The notes: a model not told the origin generated them from the sequence alone. A DNA stretch of 7,197 bases from Planctomycetota bacterium (GCA_017885385.1 JAFNGF010000168.1:2357-9553), one strand, 5' to 3'. Numbered from the stretch's first letter, positions 1-5,456 are shown. Numbers and translations: made by a program.

Positions 1-543
1 AGTCCGGAGGTGCTGGGCCTGATGGCTGAATTTGCCGCCGCTGTGAAGGTCCCGCAGGGAGAGGATTTATTGGGCCGGATAGCCGATGCCCGGATGAAAA
101 GATACGTTGACTGGACGGTAGAGTACGAGCTTCTGGACGGCACGATCTTGAAATTGCTCTACGGCAAAATCGCCGCCACAGGTTCGACCGATCCGACACT
201 TGCTCGCCGCTTTGGGCAGTTGTATTCCTACGCAATGCAAAGATATATCAAGGGACGGGATGTTTTGCCCGAGGCTAATAAGCATTATCTAACGTCCGTA
301 CTGGTGGACGTTGAGGATAAGTGCATCGGCAGACTCTTGCGCCGACCGCAATCAACAATAAAAAAGGCAGTTGAGCAGGCCGATTATTCGGCAGTCCAGC
401 AGGAATATGACAAATTGTTCGGTTCTCCCGACAAGGCTCGGGACAAGGATGGGACAAGGCAAGGGCAGTTAGTTGAGTCCCGATTTATCGGGACACCGCT
501 TACTTTGCCGGAGCCGCCCAGCCCCGATCCGGATCGGGACTGA
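1..543 (+). CDS. Unrecognised protein, 3' part (5' end outside window)
   Basis: The frame is open from base 1, so the gene probably starts upstream. A GTG at 10 would give 177 aa, but there is no clear ribosome binding site before it. The readable protein up to about residue 138 (from GTG 10) is charged and alpha-helical in character, with no motif I recognise and no signal peptide or membrane segment. From about residue 139 the composition changes to a low-complexity tail rich in D, R, P and G (ending SPDPDRD). That tail is encoded largely by three short palindromes at 426-443, 477-494 and 523-538, the last one ending 2 bases before the TGA stop. The original C-terminus was therefore probably near residue 138-140, with the tail a by-product of repeat insertion. 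Reality of the gene is likely; function is unknown. Confidence 0.6.
   Translation, partial: SPEVLGLMAEFAAAVKVPQGEDLLGRIADARMKRYVDWTVEYELLDGTILKLLYGKIAATGSTDPTLARRFGQLYSYAMQRYIKGRDVLPEANKHYLTSVLVDVEDKCIGRLLRRPQSTIKKAVEQADYSAVQQEYDKLFGSPDKARDKDGTRQGQLVESRFIGTPLTLPEPPSPDPDRD
426..443. repeat. CCCGA/TCGGG palindrome, copy 1
   Basis: TCCCGA, a 6-nt loop CAAGGC, then TCGGGA. It lies in frame inside the 3' end of the first coding region. It belongs to a dispersed family of short inverted repeats seen at least eight times in the window. Confidence 0.7.
477..494. repeat. CCCGA/TCGGG palindrome, copy 2
   Basis: Perfect 8-bp arms GTCCCGAT and ATCGGGAC around a TT loop, inside the same reading frame as copy 1. 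It encodes part of the odd C-terminal tail. Confidence 0.8.
523..538. repeat. CCCGA/TCGGG palindrome, copy 3
   Basis: A perfect 16-bp palindrome with no loop, CCCGATCCGGATCGGG, ending just before the TGA stop of the first coding region. Confidence 0.8.
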
Positions 544-583
544 AGCTACGTCGCTCCGCGAAGGCGGAAACCGCGTGTAGAAG

Positions 584-628
584 GCGGGGCTAAACCCCGC
601 AATGAAGCGACTCCGCCGGAGCGGCTTC
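584..628. repeat. Two adjacent hairpins in the 3' intergenic region
   Basis: The first hairpin, 584-600, has arms GCGGGG and CCCCGC around CTAAA. The second, 604-628, pairs GAAGC with GCTTC and CTCCG with CGGAG, with a 2x2 internal loop. The GGGGCTAAA core recurs at 653-661, so this is repeat-derived DNA. There is no T-run, so these are not typical terminators. Confidence 0.6.
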
Positions 629-654
629 GACGCTCACGCGAAGGCGGATTGCGG

Positions 655-670
655 GGCTAAATATTTAGCC
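655..670. repeat. 16-bp perfect palindrome
   Basis: GGCTAAATATTTAGCC is its own reverse complement. It sits directly before the terminator-like stem and shares the GGGGCTAAA core with the hairpin at 584-600. Confidence 0.65.
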
Positions 671-700
671 GCCAAAACTGGGTTTGGCGGTTTTGTTGTT
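669..700 (+). terminator. Probable intrinsic terminator
   Basis: An 8-bp perfect stem, CCGCCAAA (669-676) with TTTGGCGG (683-690), encloses the loop ACTGGG and is followed by TTTTGTTGTT. This is the form of a rho-independent terminator for the upstream gene. A further small hairpin, GCGGT-TTT-ACCGC, follows at 701-713. Confidence 0.65.
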
Positions 701-763
701 GCGGTTTTACCGCAGCTTGTGCATTGACTTCGGCCCTTGATGCAAACATTGGAGGTTTGTTTT

Positions 764-1217
764 ATGAGCGGCCGCGGAGGTCTTGCCACATTTTTTCTGT
801 TTCTGTTCCTGTCGATTACTATCCTGCTGCAAGTCCTTTCGATAGTCCAATCCGACCGACTTTACGAGCGACTAAATCACCTTAATCAGGCGCTGGAAAG
901 AGCCGTTCCCGTAGGTCGTGCGAAGGTGACGCCCGAGGACACAGTTACGTCCGATGATGTGCATCCCGGCGATGATGGTGACTGGCTGATATGGGCGTTT
1001 CGCGTTGAGCCTAAAACTCTGAATCCGATTTCCGCCGAGACGGACGTCTACACGGTGTGGATCACCATACCATATATTTTTGAGCCGCTTCTGGTTTATG
1101 ACTACGACCCCGCCCCGCATTGTCGATTGCCAATTGAATCCCGATAAATCGGGAGAAAATCATCCAAGCAGGCTGTTGAAGCCGGACCTGGCGGAAAGTT
1201 ATCAGGTTTCCAGTTCC
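764..1217 (+). pseudogene. Peptide ABC-transporter substrate-binding protein (SBP family 5), broken 5' stub
   Basis: Start ATG 764 has a good GGAGG at 751-755. Residues 7-27 form a hydrophobic membrane anchor and 30-48 a charged, possibly coiled segment. Residues 74-115 match the opening of extracellular solute-binding family 5 (oligopeptide/nickel-binding type): WAFRVEPKTLNPIS, then YIFEPLLVYDYD. The frame stops at TAA 1145-1147 after 127 aa, against the usual ~500-600. The family sequence resumes in the +1 frame at 1173-1217 (LLKPDLAESYQVSS), as expected right after YDYD. The ~64 bases between (1109-1172) look inserted: they contain a heptad-repeat piece and a CCCGAT/ATCGGG palindrome that supplies the stop codon. 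After 1217 no SBP sequence is recognisable, so most of the gene is gone. The intact protein would capture peptides outside the membrane for import; this copy cannot. Confidence 0.75.
1122..1154. repeat. Repeat insertion in the SBP stub: heptad piece plus palindrome copy 4
   Basis: On the reverse strand, 1142-1122 reads as heptads GGGATTC, AATTGGC, AATCGAC, matching units of the heptad array at 6022-6070. It overlaps palindrome copy 4 at 1139-1154, which has arms TCCCGAT and ATCGGGA around AA. The TAA ending the SBP frame lies inside this palindrome. Confidence 0.6.
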
Positions 1218-1364
1218 GAGCGAAGTCGAGGAATCTGCCTCCACACGCGGGTTTTTGGCACTTTGCCGCCAGACCCCTCGACCGGGCTCGGGGCAGGCCT
1301 ACGAAACCCCCGATCTGGATCGGGGTCGTGAAAGTCACCCGGGCGTATCCCCGACTGGTCGGGG
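1213..1364. repeat. Cluster of repeat elements replacing the rest of the SBP gene
   Basis: It begins with GAGCGAAGTCGAGGAATC (1218-1235), a string type I recall from repeats in environmental bacterial genomes. It then holds an imperfect member at 1274-1293, palindrome copy 6 at 1308-1325 (CCCCGATC-TG-GATCGGGG) and copy 7 at 1349-1364 (CCCCGAC-TG-GTCGGGG). No gene is supported here. The short open frames translate mainly to repeat-derived R, S, G and P residues. Confidence 0.6.
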
Positions 1365-1424
1365 TAGACCGTCATAATTCTGAGGAATTGGTACGTCGTT
1401 TGCTATTTCGTATTCGAACTCGAG

Positions 1425-1499
1425 ACGAAATCGAATAGATTACTCTACTTCTCTCGAACTCGAACTCGACAAGAGCGCTCCGCTTGTCCTCGATTTCGT
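1425..1499. repeat. Nested inverted repeat
   Basis: The outer arms are ACGAAATCGA (1425-1434) and TCGATTTCGT (1490-1499), a perfect 10-bp match. Inside, GACAA (1468-1472) pairs with TTGTC (1484-1488) and GCG with CGC. Between them CGAACT repeats in tandem at about 1455-1466. It could fold into a cruciform or an RNA hairpin. Confidence 0.5.
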
Positions 1500-1523
1500 T
1501 TCGCTAAAGAATTTCTCCGCTTC

Positions 1524-1669
1524 TAAGTTACCTACGGAACACACTTTAGAACTATTTTAGAAGAATCGGAAGAAAACCCTCAAGTTTTTGTGATGCTCCA
1601 CCCGACGTGTTAGTTATGTATCTAACAAACTTTAGGAATGTTTTTCAGGAATCCCAAGAAAAAGATCAA
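1524..1669. repeat. Two ~60-bp imperfect direct repeats, 86-bp period
   Basis: 1524-1583 and 1610-1669 align without gaps at roughly 70% identity by eye. Both contain AACTTTAG or ACTTTAG, then GAATC, then AAGAAAA, then TCAA. The pair ends 33 bases before the first gene of the phage-like block. The role is unknown; a diverged duplication, protein-binding repeats or an attachment-site flank are possible. Confidence 0.45.
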
Positions 1670-1702
1670 CGCTCTGGGAAGCCTTGAGTCAACGTTTTTG
1701 GT

Positions 1703-2110
1703 ATGGGCAAATCGCTGAAACTAATGGAAACTGAGAAAGACGCCCACGATTTTGACCTTATCGTTCATCGCATTGCGCTCGCTTGTGACGAATACTTTGT
1801 GCACGAGCTTGACCAGCAAAGTTTAATTGACCTGATTGAGATTTTCGCCAGAAATCTGAAATATCTCAGCGATAAAACCGTTGGCAACCTTATGGAGACC
1901 TTGAATGGAAGAGTTAGGAAAAACAATCGGAAGGATGAGAAGAACCATAACGAAGGAGGCAAATTGCGTCATCGACAAGACCCTATCGGCGGAGGCTCAA
2001 GCCTTTGCTTTTCACGAGCGATTGACCCAGATAATCAGGCCGAGGAATCAGAGCGACAGAACCGGATTCCGCCGGATAATGGTCTGGGTAGCGAGAGGAA
2101 TCCTCGATAA
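1703..2110 (+). CDS. Small helical protein, first gene of the phage-like block
   Basis: Unrecognised. ATG 1703 has no Shine-Dalgarno, and the next in-frame ATG (1724) also lacks one. The first ~70 residues look like a real acidic helical protein (an FDLIVHRIALACDEYF helix, then LIDLIEIFARNLKYLS), ending in a basic stretch RVRKNNRKDEK. After about residue 68 the frame runs 206 bases into the next gene in a different frame, and its composition becomes shadow-like (GGGSS, NRIPPDNGLGS). The true product is probably ~70-80 aa followed by an accidental or relaxed extension, since no earlier stop exists. Its place ahead of the endonuclease and terminase suggests an early or regulatory phage gene, which is only inference. 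Confidence 0.5.
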   Translation: MGKSLKLMETEKDAHDFDLIVHRIALACDEYFVHELDQQSLIDLIEIFARNLKYLSDKTVGNLMETLNGRVRKNNRKDEKNHNEGGKLRHRQDPIGGGSSLCFSRAIDPDNQAEESERQNRIPPDNGLGSERNPR

Positions 2111-2240
2111 AGAGCTCAAGCCTGACACTTACGAGCAGGTCTTGAGATACGCGACCGAGGCGTCCGGCCCCGATAGTAGGAATCCGGCAGCAGTTTTTAT
2201 GAAAATACTGAAACAGGAGCTTGGCTATGCCCGAAAATGA
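1905..2240 (+). CDS. Small hypothetical helical protein (111 aa)
   Basis: Unrecognised. ATG 1905 has GGAG at 1894-1897, 7 bases upstream. The 111-aa product is basic at the N-terminus (KTIGRMRRTITKEA) and then helical, with an aromatic core near residues 54-95 (RRIMVWVARGILDKELKP, YEQVLRYATEASG). There is no membrane segment or signal peptide. It overlaps the previous frame at its start and the HNH gene by 14 bases at its end, so all three are probably translated from one message. A small DNA-binding phage protein is possible, but no defining helix-turn-helix is clear. Confidence 0.6.
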   Translation: MEELGKTIGRMRRTITKEANCVIDKTLSAEAQAFAFHERLTQIIRPRNQSDRTGFRRIMVWVARGILDKELKPDTYEQVLRYATEASGPDSRNPAAVFMKILKQELGYARK

Positions 2241-3183
2241 GGGGCCTTCAATTCGCATTATCTGCTCCGATGCCGAGGGAGAATTCTGCCTAATTCCCCT
2301 CGGCGGAAAACCCACACTGTTCGCCAAAGTAGACCCTGATGACTTTCCGGATATATCGCAGTTTCATTGGCTCCAGTGGCGAGGCAGAGACCCGAACCTG
2401 GTCTATGCGACCCGACACGTGCCCAAGTCTGAAACGGGTTCTAAACGCATCAGCGAAAAAATGCACCGGAGAATTATGAAGGTGGCCCCGAGAATCATGA
2501 TCGACCATAAGAACCGAAACGGGCTCGACAATCGTAAGAATAATCTTCGTGTTGCAAATGGTGGCGAGAATAACTGGAATCAGAAAAGGCATAACCCCGG
2601 GTCGAGCAAATATAAAGGCGTGTGCTGGATGCCGAGAGATGGGACCTGGATGGCGAGATTAGGATACCACGGAAAGTCGGTTTATCTCGGTTCCTTCAAG
2701 AAGGATGTGGACGCTCTCGCGGGAATCGATAGGGGGGAGATTAAAGCCGCCAGGGCATACGATGATGGCGCCATTAAGTATTTCGGATGCTTCGCCTGCC
2801 TCAATTTTCCGGACGAGAGCAATATACTGGAACTCAAAGATGGGAAATACAAAATGAGTTACTTACTTACCGATAAAGACAACAAACGTATCGAGAAGAA
2901 AATCAGAGACCTGGAGGAAGAAAGCCCGATCGGGATTTTCGGAACACTTGCCAACATGAGCATCGAGGAGTTAAGAGATTTGTGCCGATACTTCAACTGC
3001 AACATTGAGAGATTGGCGGAGTCCATAAAACATGTAACCAAAACCCGGAGAGACGTAAAACACGGAGTCCAGATAAATGAACTCGCACAAAACAAAGAGA
3101 CGGCCAAAGAATCAGGATGTCCCTCAAGCGCAGACACAGGCAGAGACCGTGTCGGGCAAGTTTTACCTGGAGGGCAAATGTGA
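2227..3183 (+). CDS. HNH endonuclease with AP2 DNA-binding domain (homing-type)
   Basis: ATG 2227 is chosen over TTG 2221 because AGGAG (2215-2219) lies 7 bases before it; product 318 aa. Residues ~79-118 form an HNH nuclease: H80 in MHR, then IDH (92-94), then LDNRKNNLRVAN (100-111). Residues ~127-195 form an AP2/ERF-type domain, from SKYKGVCWMPRDG and WMARLGYHGKSVYLGSF to AARAYDDGAIKYFGCFACLNFP. A short extra piece (about 159-170, near DALAGIDRG) interrupts the AP2 domain. Residues 210-275 are a charged helical tail. The last ~36 residues overlap the next gene and look like shadow sequence. HNH-AP2 proteins are typically free-standing homing endonucleases of phages: AP2 binds DNA and HNH nicks or cuts it. 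Beside terminase genes it could alternatively assist packaging cleavage. The domain call is firm; the role is inferred. Confidence 0.85.
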   Translation: MPENEGPSIRIICSDAEGEFCLIPLGGKPTLFAKVDPDDFPDISQFHWLQWRGRDPNLVYATRHVPKSETGSKRISEKMHRRIMKVAPRIMIDHKNRNGLDNRKNNLRVANGGENNWNQKRHNPGSSKYKGVCWMPRDGTWMARLGYHGKSVYLGSFKKDVDALAGIDRGEIKAARAYDDGAIKYFGCFACLNFPDESNILELKDGKYKMSYLLTDKDNKRIEKKIRDLEEESPIGIFGTLANMSIEELRDLCRYFNCNIERLAESIKHVTKTRRDVKHGVQINELAQNKETAKESGCPSSADTGRDRVGQVLPGGQM

Positions 3184-3568
3184 AATAGCGAAAGTCCTGC
3201 CAGCCCTGGCAAGAAAAAAATGCGCTTTCATCACGCACTATGGACGCCCGTTTTCAATTGGACAATTGACGAGCATCTGCGAAACGTGCGAGTCGGACAT
3301 CCTCGACCGACTTCAAATAATCCTCAACAAGATAAAAAATGCGAGAGACTCGCGGAAAGGAGAAACCCGTGGAAAAGGAGCTGACGAAAGCCCAAAAGAC
3401 GGTATTGAGCAACATGTTCGAGGGCGGAAACACAGAGAAAGAGGCCCTGGAATCGGCGGGAATATCGAGCGGCCTTTACGCAAGATGGTTGAGAACGCCG
3501 GAATGGGTGCAGGCGTTCCGGGGTGCGATGGAAAGCTGTCGGCGACAAGCCCAACTCATATTGTGTAA
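3077..3568 (+). CDS. Small hypothetical protein between endonuclease and TerS
   Basis: Unrecognised. ATG 3077 is preceded by GGAG (3064-3067) at 9 bases, so translation from here is credible although it overlaps the HNH frame by 107 bases. Residues 1-97 look genuine: a basic, Q/T-rich N-terminus, then LPALARKKCAFITHYG and a helical ICETCESDILDRLQIILNKI segment with three cysteines overall. Beyond residue ~97 (about 3369) the frame runs 200 bases into the TerS gene and becomes glycine/arginine-rich, as expected for a shadow frame. The functional protein is therefore probably ~100 aa, and the long C-terminus lacks independent support. A phage DNA-metabolism accessory gene is plausible by position only. 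Confidence 0.5.
   Translation: MNSHKTKRRPKNQDVPQAQTQAETVSGKFYLEGKCEIAKVLPALARKKCAFITHYGRPFSIGQLTSICETCESDILDRLQIILNKIKNARDSRKGETRGKGADESPKDGIEQHVRGRKHRERGPGIGGNIERPLRKMVENAGMGAGVPGCDGKLSATSPTHIV
3356..3362 (+). promoter_or_regulatory. Shine-Dalgarno deciding the TerS start
   Basis: AAAGGAG lies 6 bases before GTG 3369. It selects this GTG over the in-frame ATG at 3339, which has no site and would add ten basic residues. Confidence 0.7.
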
Positions 3569-3812
3569 CTACCTTGCGTTCGCGGCAGCTAAATTGGTCC
3601 AGTTGACTCAATGCGAAAGCCTGCCGGTAGCTCGACAGTCTTGCCTCGATATTCTGGAAATGAAATCGCTTCTGCCGGAGATTGTTAAGCCCCAGACGGA
3701 GCATCCGAAAGAACCTATCAGTCAAAAAGCGTTCGCCCTAATTGTCAAGGCTTTGTCCGATGAACAAAGCGAAAAGCCCACAGAAGTAATGACAGGGCTG
3801 GATGAAACGTAG
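3369..3812 (+). CDS. terS: Probable phage terminase small subunit (TerS-like HTH protein)
   Basis: GTG 3369 gives 147 aa. Residues ~7-50 form the helix-turn-helix typical of phBC6A51-like small terminases: LTKAQKTVLSNMFEGG, then EKEALESAGIS, GLYARWL, PEWVQAF. A long helix follows (52-100), ending SCLDILEMKS, the usual oligomerisation region in which a repeated substrate-loading pattern ends with 'ARxxxLDIL'. A TerS ring recognises phage DNA (cos or pac) and hands it to the TerL motor. The call is strengthened by a TerL ATPase gene starting inside its last codons (3802, 11-base overlap), the standard order and coupling. Similar HTH proteins also occur as transposase or regulator fragments, but the neighbour makes TerS the best reading. 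Confidence 0.75.
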   Translation: MEKELTKAQKTVLSNMFEGGNTEKEALESAGISSGLYARWLRTPEWVQAFRGAMESCRRQAQLILCNYLAFAAAKLVQLTQCESLPVARQSCLDILEMKSLLPEIVKPQTEHPKEPISQKAFALIVKALSDEQSEKPTEVMTGLDET

Positions 3813-4716
3813 AATGAAAAGACAAGTGGACATTATCGACCTTAAAGAACAGATTAAGACAATCAGGCCACAATCAAAACGTGCGCTCTCTGATTATATC
3901 AATCTGTTTTTCAATGTCAGCGTCCCCGATGTTGCCCTTTCGCTCGGACATTCTTCGCCTATGGATTATATCTGGTTCGCTTTCGCCGTGGACTTCGAGC
4001 ACAGCAAAAGGCAAAACGCAGATTGTGTCGTCTGGGCAAATCGCGGCGGCGGGAAAACGCAAACCGCCGCGATAGTCACGGCACTCGATTGTATCTTCAA
4101 ACCCGAAATACAAATAAGAATCCTGAGCGGCTCAGGTTATCAAGCGGGGAGAATGTATGACTATTTTCAGAGATACATACACCTTAATTATGCAGAACAG
4201 ATTGCGAACATCAAGACCTGGCCGGCAAAGAAAACCCTCTTTAGGAACGGGGCAGAGGTCGAGGTACTCGTACAAACGGAAGTCTCAGTAAGAGGTCACC
4301 ACGTTCACAAGCTCCGCTGCGATGAAGTCGAGCTCTTCAAGACGAGAGTTTACGAGGCCGCCCAATATACTACGATGGGAAGCGCTAACTATGTCGCGGC
4401 AAGAGAAGTAATCAGCACGATGCACAGACCCCACGGACTTATGAAAAAATGCGTTGAGTCGGCAGCGGAACTAAAGCAGCCGGTCTTTAAGTGGAATGTG
4501 TGGGACGTGATAGAAAAATGCGAAAGAAAATGCAGCGTCTGCACGCTTCTGGAATCCTGTGAGGAACGGGCAAAACGTGGACGAGGGTATTACAAAATAG
4601 ACGACGCTCTTACGCAACTGGAACGGGCAAAAGAGCGTTCGTTTTATATGGAAATGCTCTGTCAAGAGGGCACAAAAAAAAATTGGGGCTGGAGAACGGG
4701 CTGCCGAATTTATTGA
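3802..4716 (+). CDS. terL: Terminase large subunit, ATPase domain only (nuclease missing)
   Basis: ATG 3802 (AGGG at 3794-3797) gives 304 aa; ATG 3814 is an alternative start. The packaging ATPase is clear: Walker A WANRGGGKT (residues 78-86, with K85), Walker B LRCDE (171-175, with catalytic E175), and a coupling segment ISTMHRP (204-210). A cysteine cluster C240-C244-C247-C253, followed by GYYKIDDAL, recalls the linker of some TerL families. The ATPase region ends normally with SFYMEMLCQE (280-289). A run of nine A (4674-4682) follows, then an unrelated 12-residue tail. Full TerL proteins are ~430-600 aa with a C-terminal RNase H-like nuclease. None is present in any frame before the next gene. 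The motor could in principle still bind ATP but could not cut DNA, so it is probably a truncated remnant. Confidence 0.85.
   Translation: MKRRMKRQVDIIDLKEQIKTIRPQSKRALSDYINLFFNVSVPDVALSLGHSSPMDYIWFAFAVDFEHSKRQNADCVVWANRGGGKTQTAAIVTALDCIFKPEIQIRILSGSGYQAGRMYDYFQRYIHLNYAEQIANIKTWPAKKTLFRNGAEVEVLVQTEVSVRGHHVHKLRCDEVELFKTRVYEAAQYTTMGSANYVAAREVISTMHRPHGLMKKCVESAAELKQPVFKWNVWDVIEKCERKCSVCTLLESCEERAKRGRGYYKIDDALTQLERAKERSFYMEMLCQEGTKKNWGWRTGCRIY
4674..4682 (+). other. A9 homopolymer at the end of the TerL frame
   Basis: Nine consecutive A just after the last recognisable TerL residues. Loss of one A or a +1 slip gives ...KKIGAGERAAEFIERI with a stop at 4724-4726. A -1 slip gives a frame ending at about 4743. 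None restores a nuclease domain. Confidence 0.6.
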
Positions 4717-4728
4717 AAGGATTTGAGA

Positions 4729-5133
4729 ATGTCAGGGCTTAAAAAAGTATGGTCACGACAGAAAAGCTTGCTCGACCTAACAGGGACGGATTTCGATTGT
4801 TGGACGGACTGTCTCAATTTAACCGCCGAAGGCTGGATCGGGGCAGCCCTCGTCCTTGACGTTACCTCTCTGGGCACAGGCTCAAAAAAAGACTCGGCGG
4901 TTCGGGTGTCTACGTATCTCGACCACGAGGGCGGCCTCTGCCCGGCGAATTACGAGGACGTACCTTTTGCCAAATTCTTCGTCTGGCCGATGGTGTCGGT
5001 GACTCAACTGCGTTTCACAATTGAAAACGCGAGAAGGTTCAAAGTCAAAGTCACAACCAGCGGGTCAGACGAGCTAATCGTCAGGCTCAAAGCCCGTAGG
5101 TGGTTATATGAAAAGCTACAAGGGACAACTTAA
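4729..5133 (+). CDS. Probable beta-rich phage structural protein (134 aa)
   Basis: ATG 4729 is preferred to TTG 4723; GAAAGG at 4715-4720 may serve as ribosome binding site. The product has a short basic N-terminus, then alternating beta-strand-like segments: DCLNLTAEGWIGAALVLDV, a STYLDHEGG turn, FAKFFVWPMVSVTQLRFTI, RRFKVKVTTSGSDELIV, ending LKARRWLYEKL. This order (strand, polar loop, a hydrophobic stretch, then 'FKVKVTTSGS...' and a final RW) resembles, from memory, small tail or baseplate-type proteins in planctomycete prophages. There are no catalytic motifs and no signal peptide. It starts 12 bases after the TerL stop, where portal and capsid genes would normally come first. The structural role is inferred and moderately likely. 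Confidence 0.6.
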   Translation: MSGLKKVWSRQKSLLDLTGTDFDCWTDCLNLTAEGWIGAALVLDVTSLGTGSKKDSAVRVSTYLDHEGGLCPANYEDVPFAKFFVWPMVSVTQLRFTIENARRFKVKVTTSGSDELIVRLKARRWLYEKLQGTT

Positions 5134-5431
5134 TCTGTGGGGTAGTGGCTTGGCGGCTCGTGTCAGCGAACAGGTAGATTGCGGCAAGGCCAGCCTGAAC
5201 CTTCCCGTTGTGGCCGCAAACATAATCGGGGCGCCAAGCCCTTTTGAGGAGTACGGAAATGTCCGAGCTAGAAGGATTAGAAACAGACGTGCGGTGGATA
5301 AAGAAAATGCTCGAAAACCATCTCAAGCATCACGAAGAATCTGGCAAACTCTTACAAACAACGTTGGTCTCAGCGCTATTTGGGGCTGCGGCAGGAATCC
5401 TTTCTCTGATTATATTGGTTCTGCAAAGTAA
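5108..5431 (+). CDS. Small hypothetical protein, runs over the holin-like gene
   Basis: Unrecognised. ATG 5108 lies inside the end of the previous gene (26-base overlap), with AGGTGG at 5098-5103, 4 bases upstream. The first ~50 residues look genuine (QLNLWGSGLAARVSEQVDCG, then LPVVAANIIGAPSPFEEYG). From about residue 51 the frame overlaps the next gene for 173 bases and becomes basic and shadow-like. The real product is probably ~50-60 aa. Its position between a probable structural gene and a holin-like gene suggests a small virion or lysis-module protein, but nothing in it shows a function. Confidence 0.45.
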   Translation: MKSYKGQLNLWGSGLAARVSEQVDCGKASLNLPVVAANIIGAPSPFEEYGNVRARRIRNRRAVDKENARKPSQASRRIWQTLTNNVGLSAIWGCGRNPFSDYIGSAK

Positions 5432-5438
5432 GGCGTAA
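5259..5438 (+). CDS. Small one-TM protein, XhlA/holin-like
   Basis: ATG 5259 has a strong GAGGAG (5246-5251), 7 bases upstream; product 59 aa. Residues 3-34 form a charged amphipathic helix (LEGLETDVRWIKKMLENHLKHHEES). Residues 39-57 form one membrane helix (TTLVSALFGAAAGILSLIILVL), ending in a short QSKA tail. This charged helix followed by a C-terminal membrane segment is the architecture of haemolysin XhlA-type proteins and some holin accessories in phage lysis modules, which act at the cytoplasmic membrane to help release endolysin. No endolysin gene is seen beside it, as would be expected in a complete module. A generic small membrane protein remains possible, but the strong start site makes the gene itself likely. 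Confidence 0.7.
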   Translation: MSELEGLETDVRWIKKMLENHLKHHEESGKLLQTTLVSALFGAAAGILSLIILVLQSKA

Positions 5439-5456
5439 AAACGGAGATATGTCAAT

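Larger units (their letters stand above)
1365..1702. other. Non-coding stretch with structured DNA before the phage-like block
   Basis: I see no convincing gene. It contains a nested inverted repeat (1425-1499) and two imperfect direct repeats (1524-1583 and 1610-1669). No sigma70-like promoter stands out, although transcription of the following genes should start here or further upstream. Confidence 0.5.

Noticed and set aside
1080..1331. Independent small gene of 83 aa
   Set aside because: Only LLKPDLAESYQVSS is meaningful, and that is the shifted continuation of the SBP gene; the rest is repeat translation.
1327..1437. Short open frame VKVTRAYPRL... to TAG
   Set aside because: It begins inside palindrome DNA, contains another palindrome, and has no start signal or recognisable product.
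2854..3183. Separate gene starting at ATG 2854 for the helical C-terminal part of the HNH protein
   Set aside because: The frame is continuous with the AP2 domain and has only a weak upstream GGGA. A fused tail is simpler, though internal initiation is not excluded.
4729..5133. Detached TerL nuclease domain
   Set aside because: There is no spaced acidic triad or RNase H-like DxG pattern. The product is strand-rich and resembles a virion protein instead.
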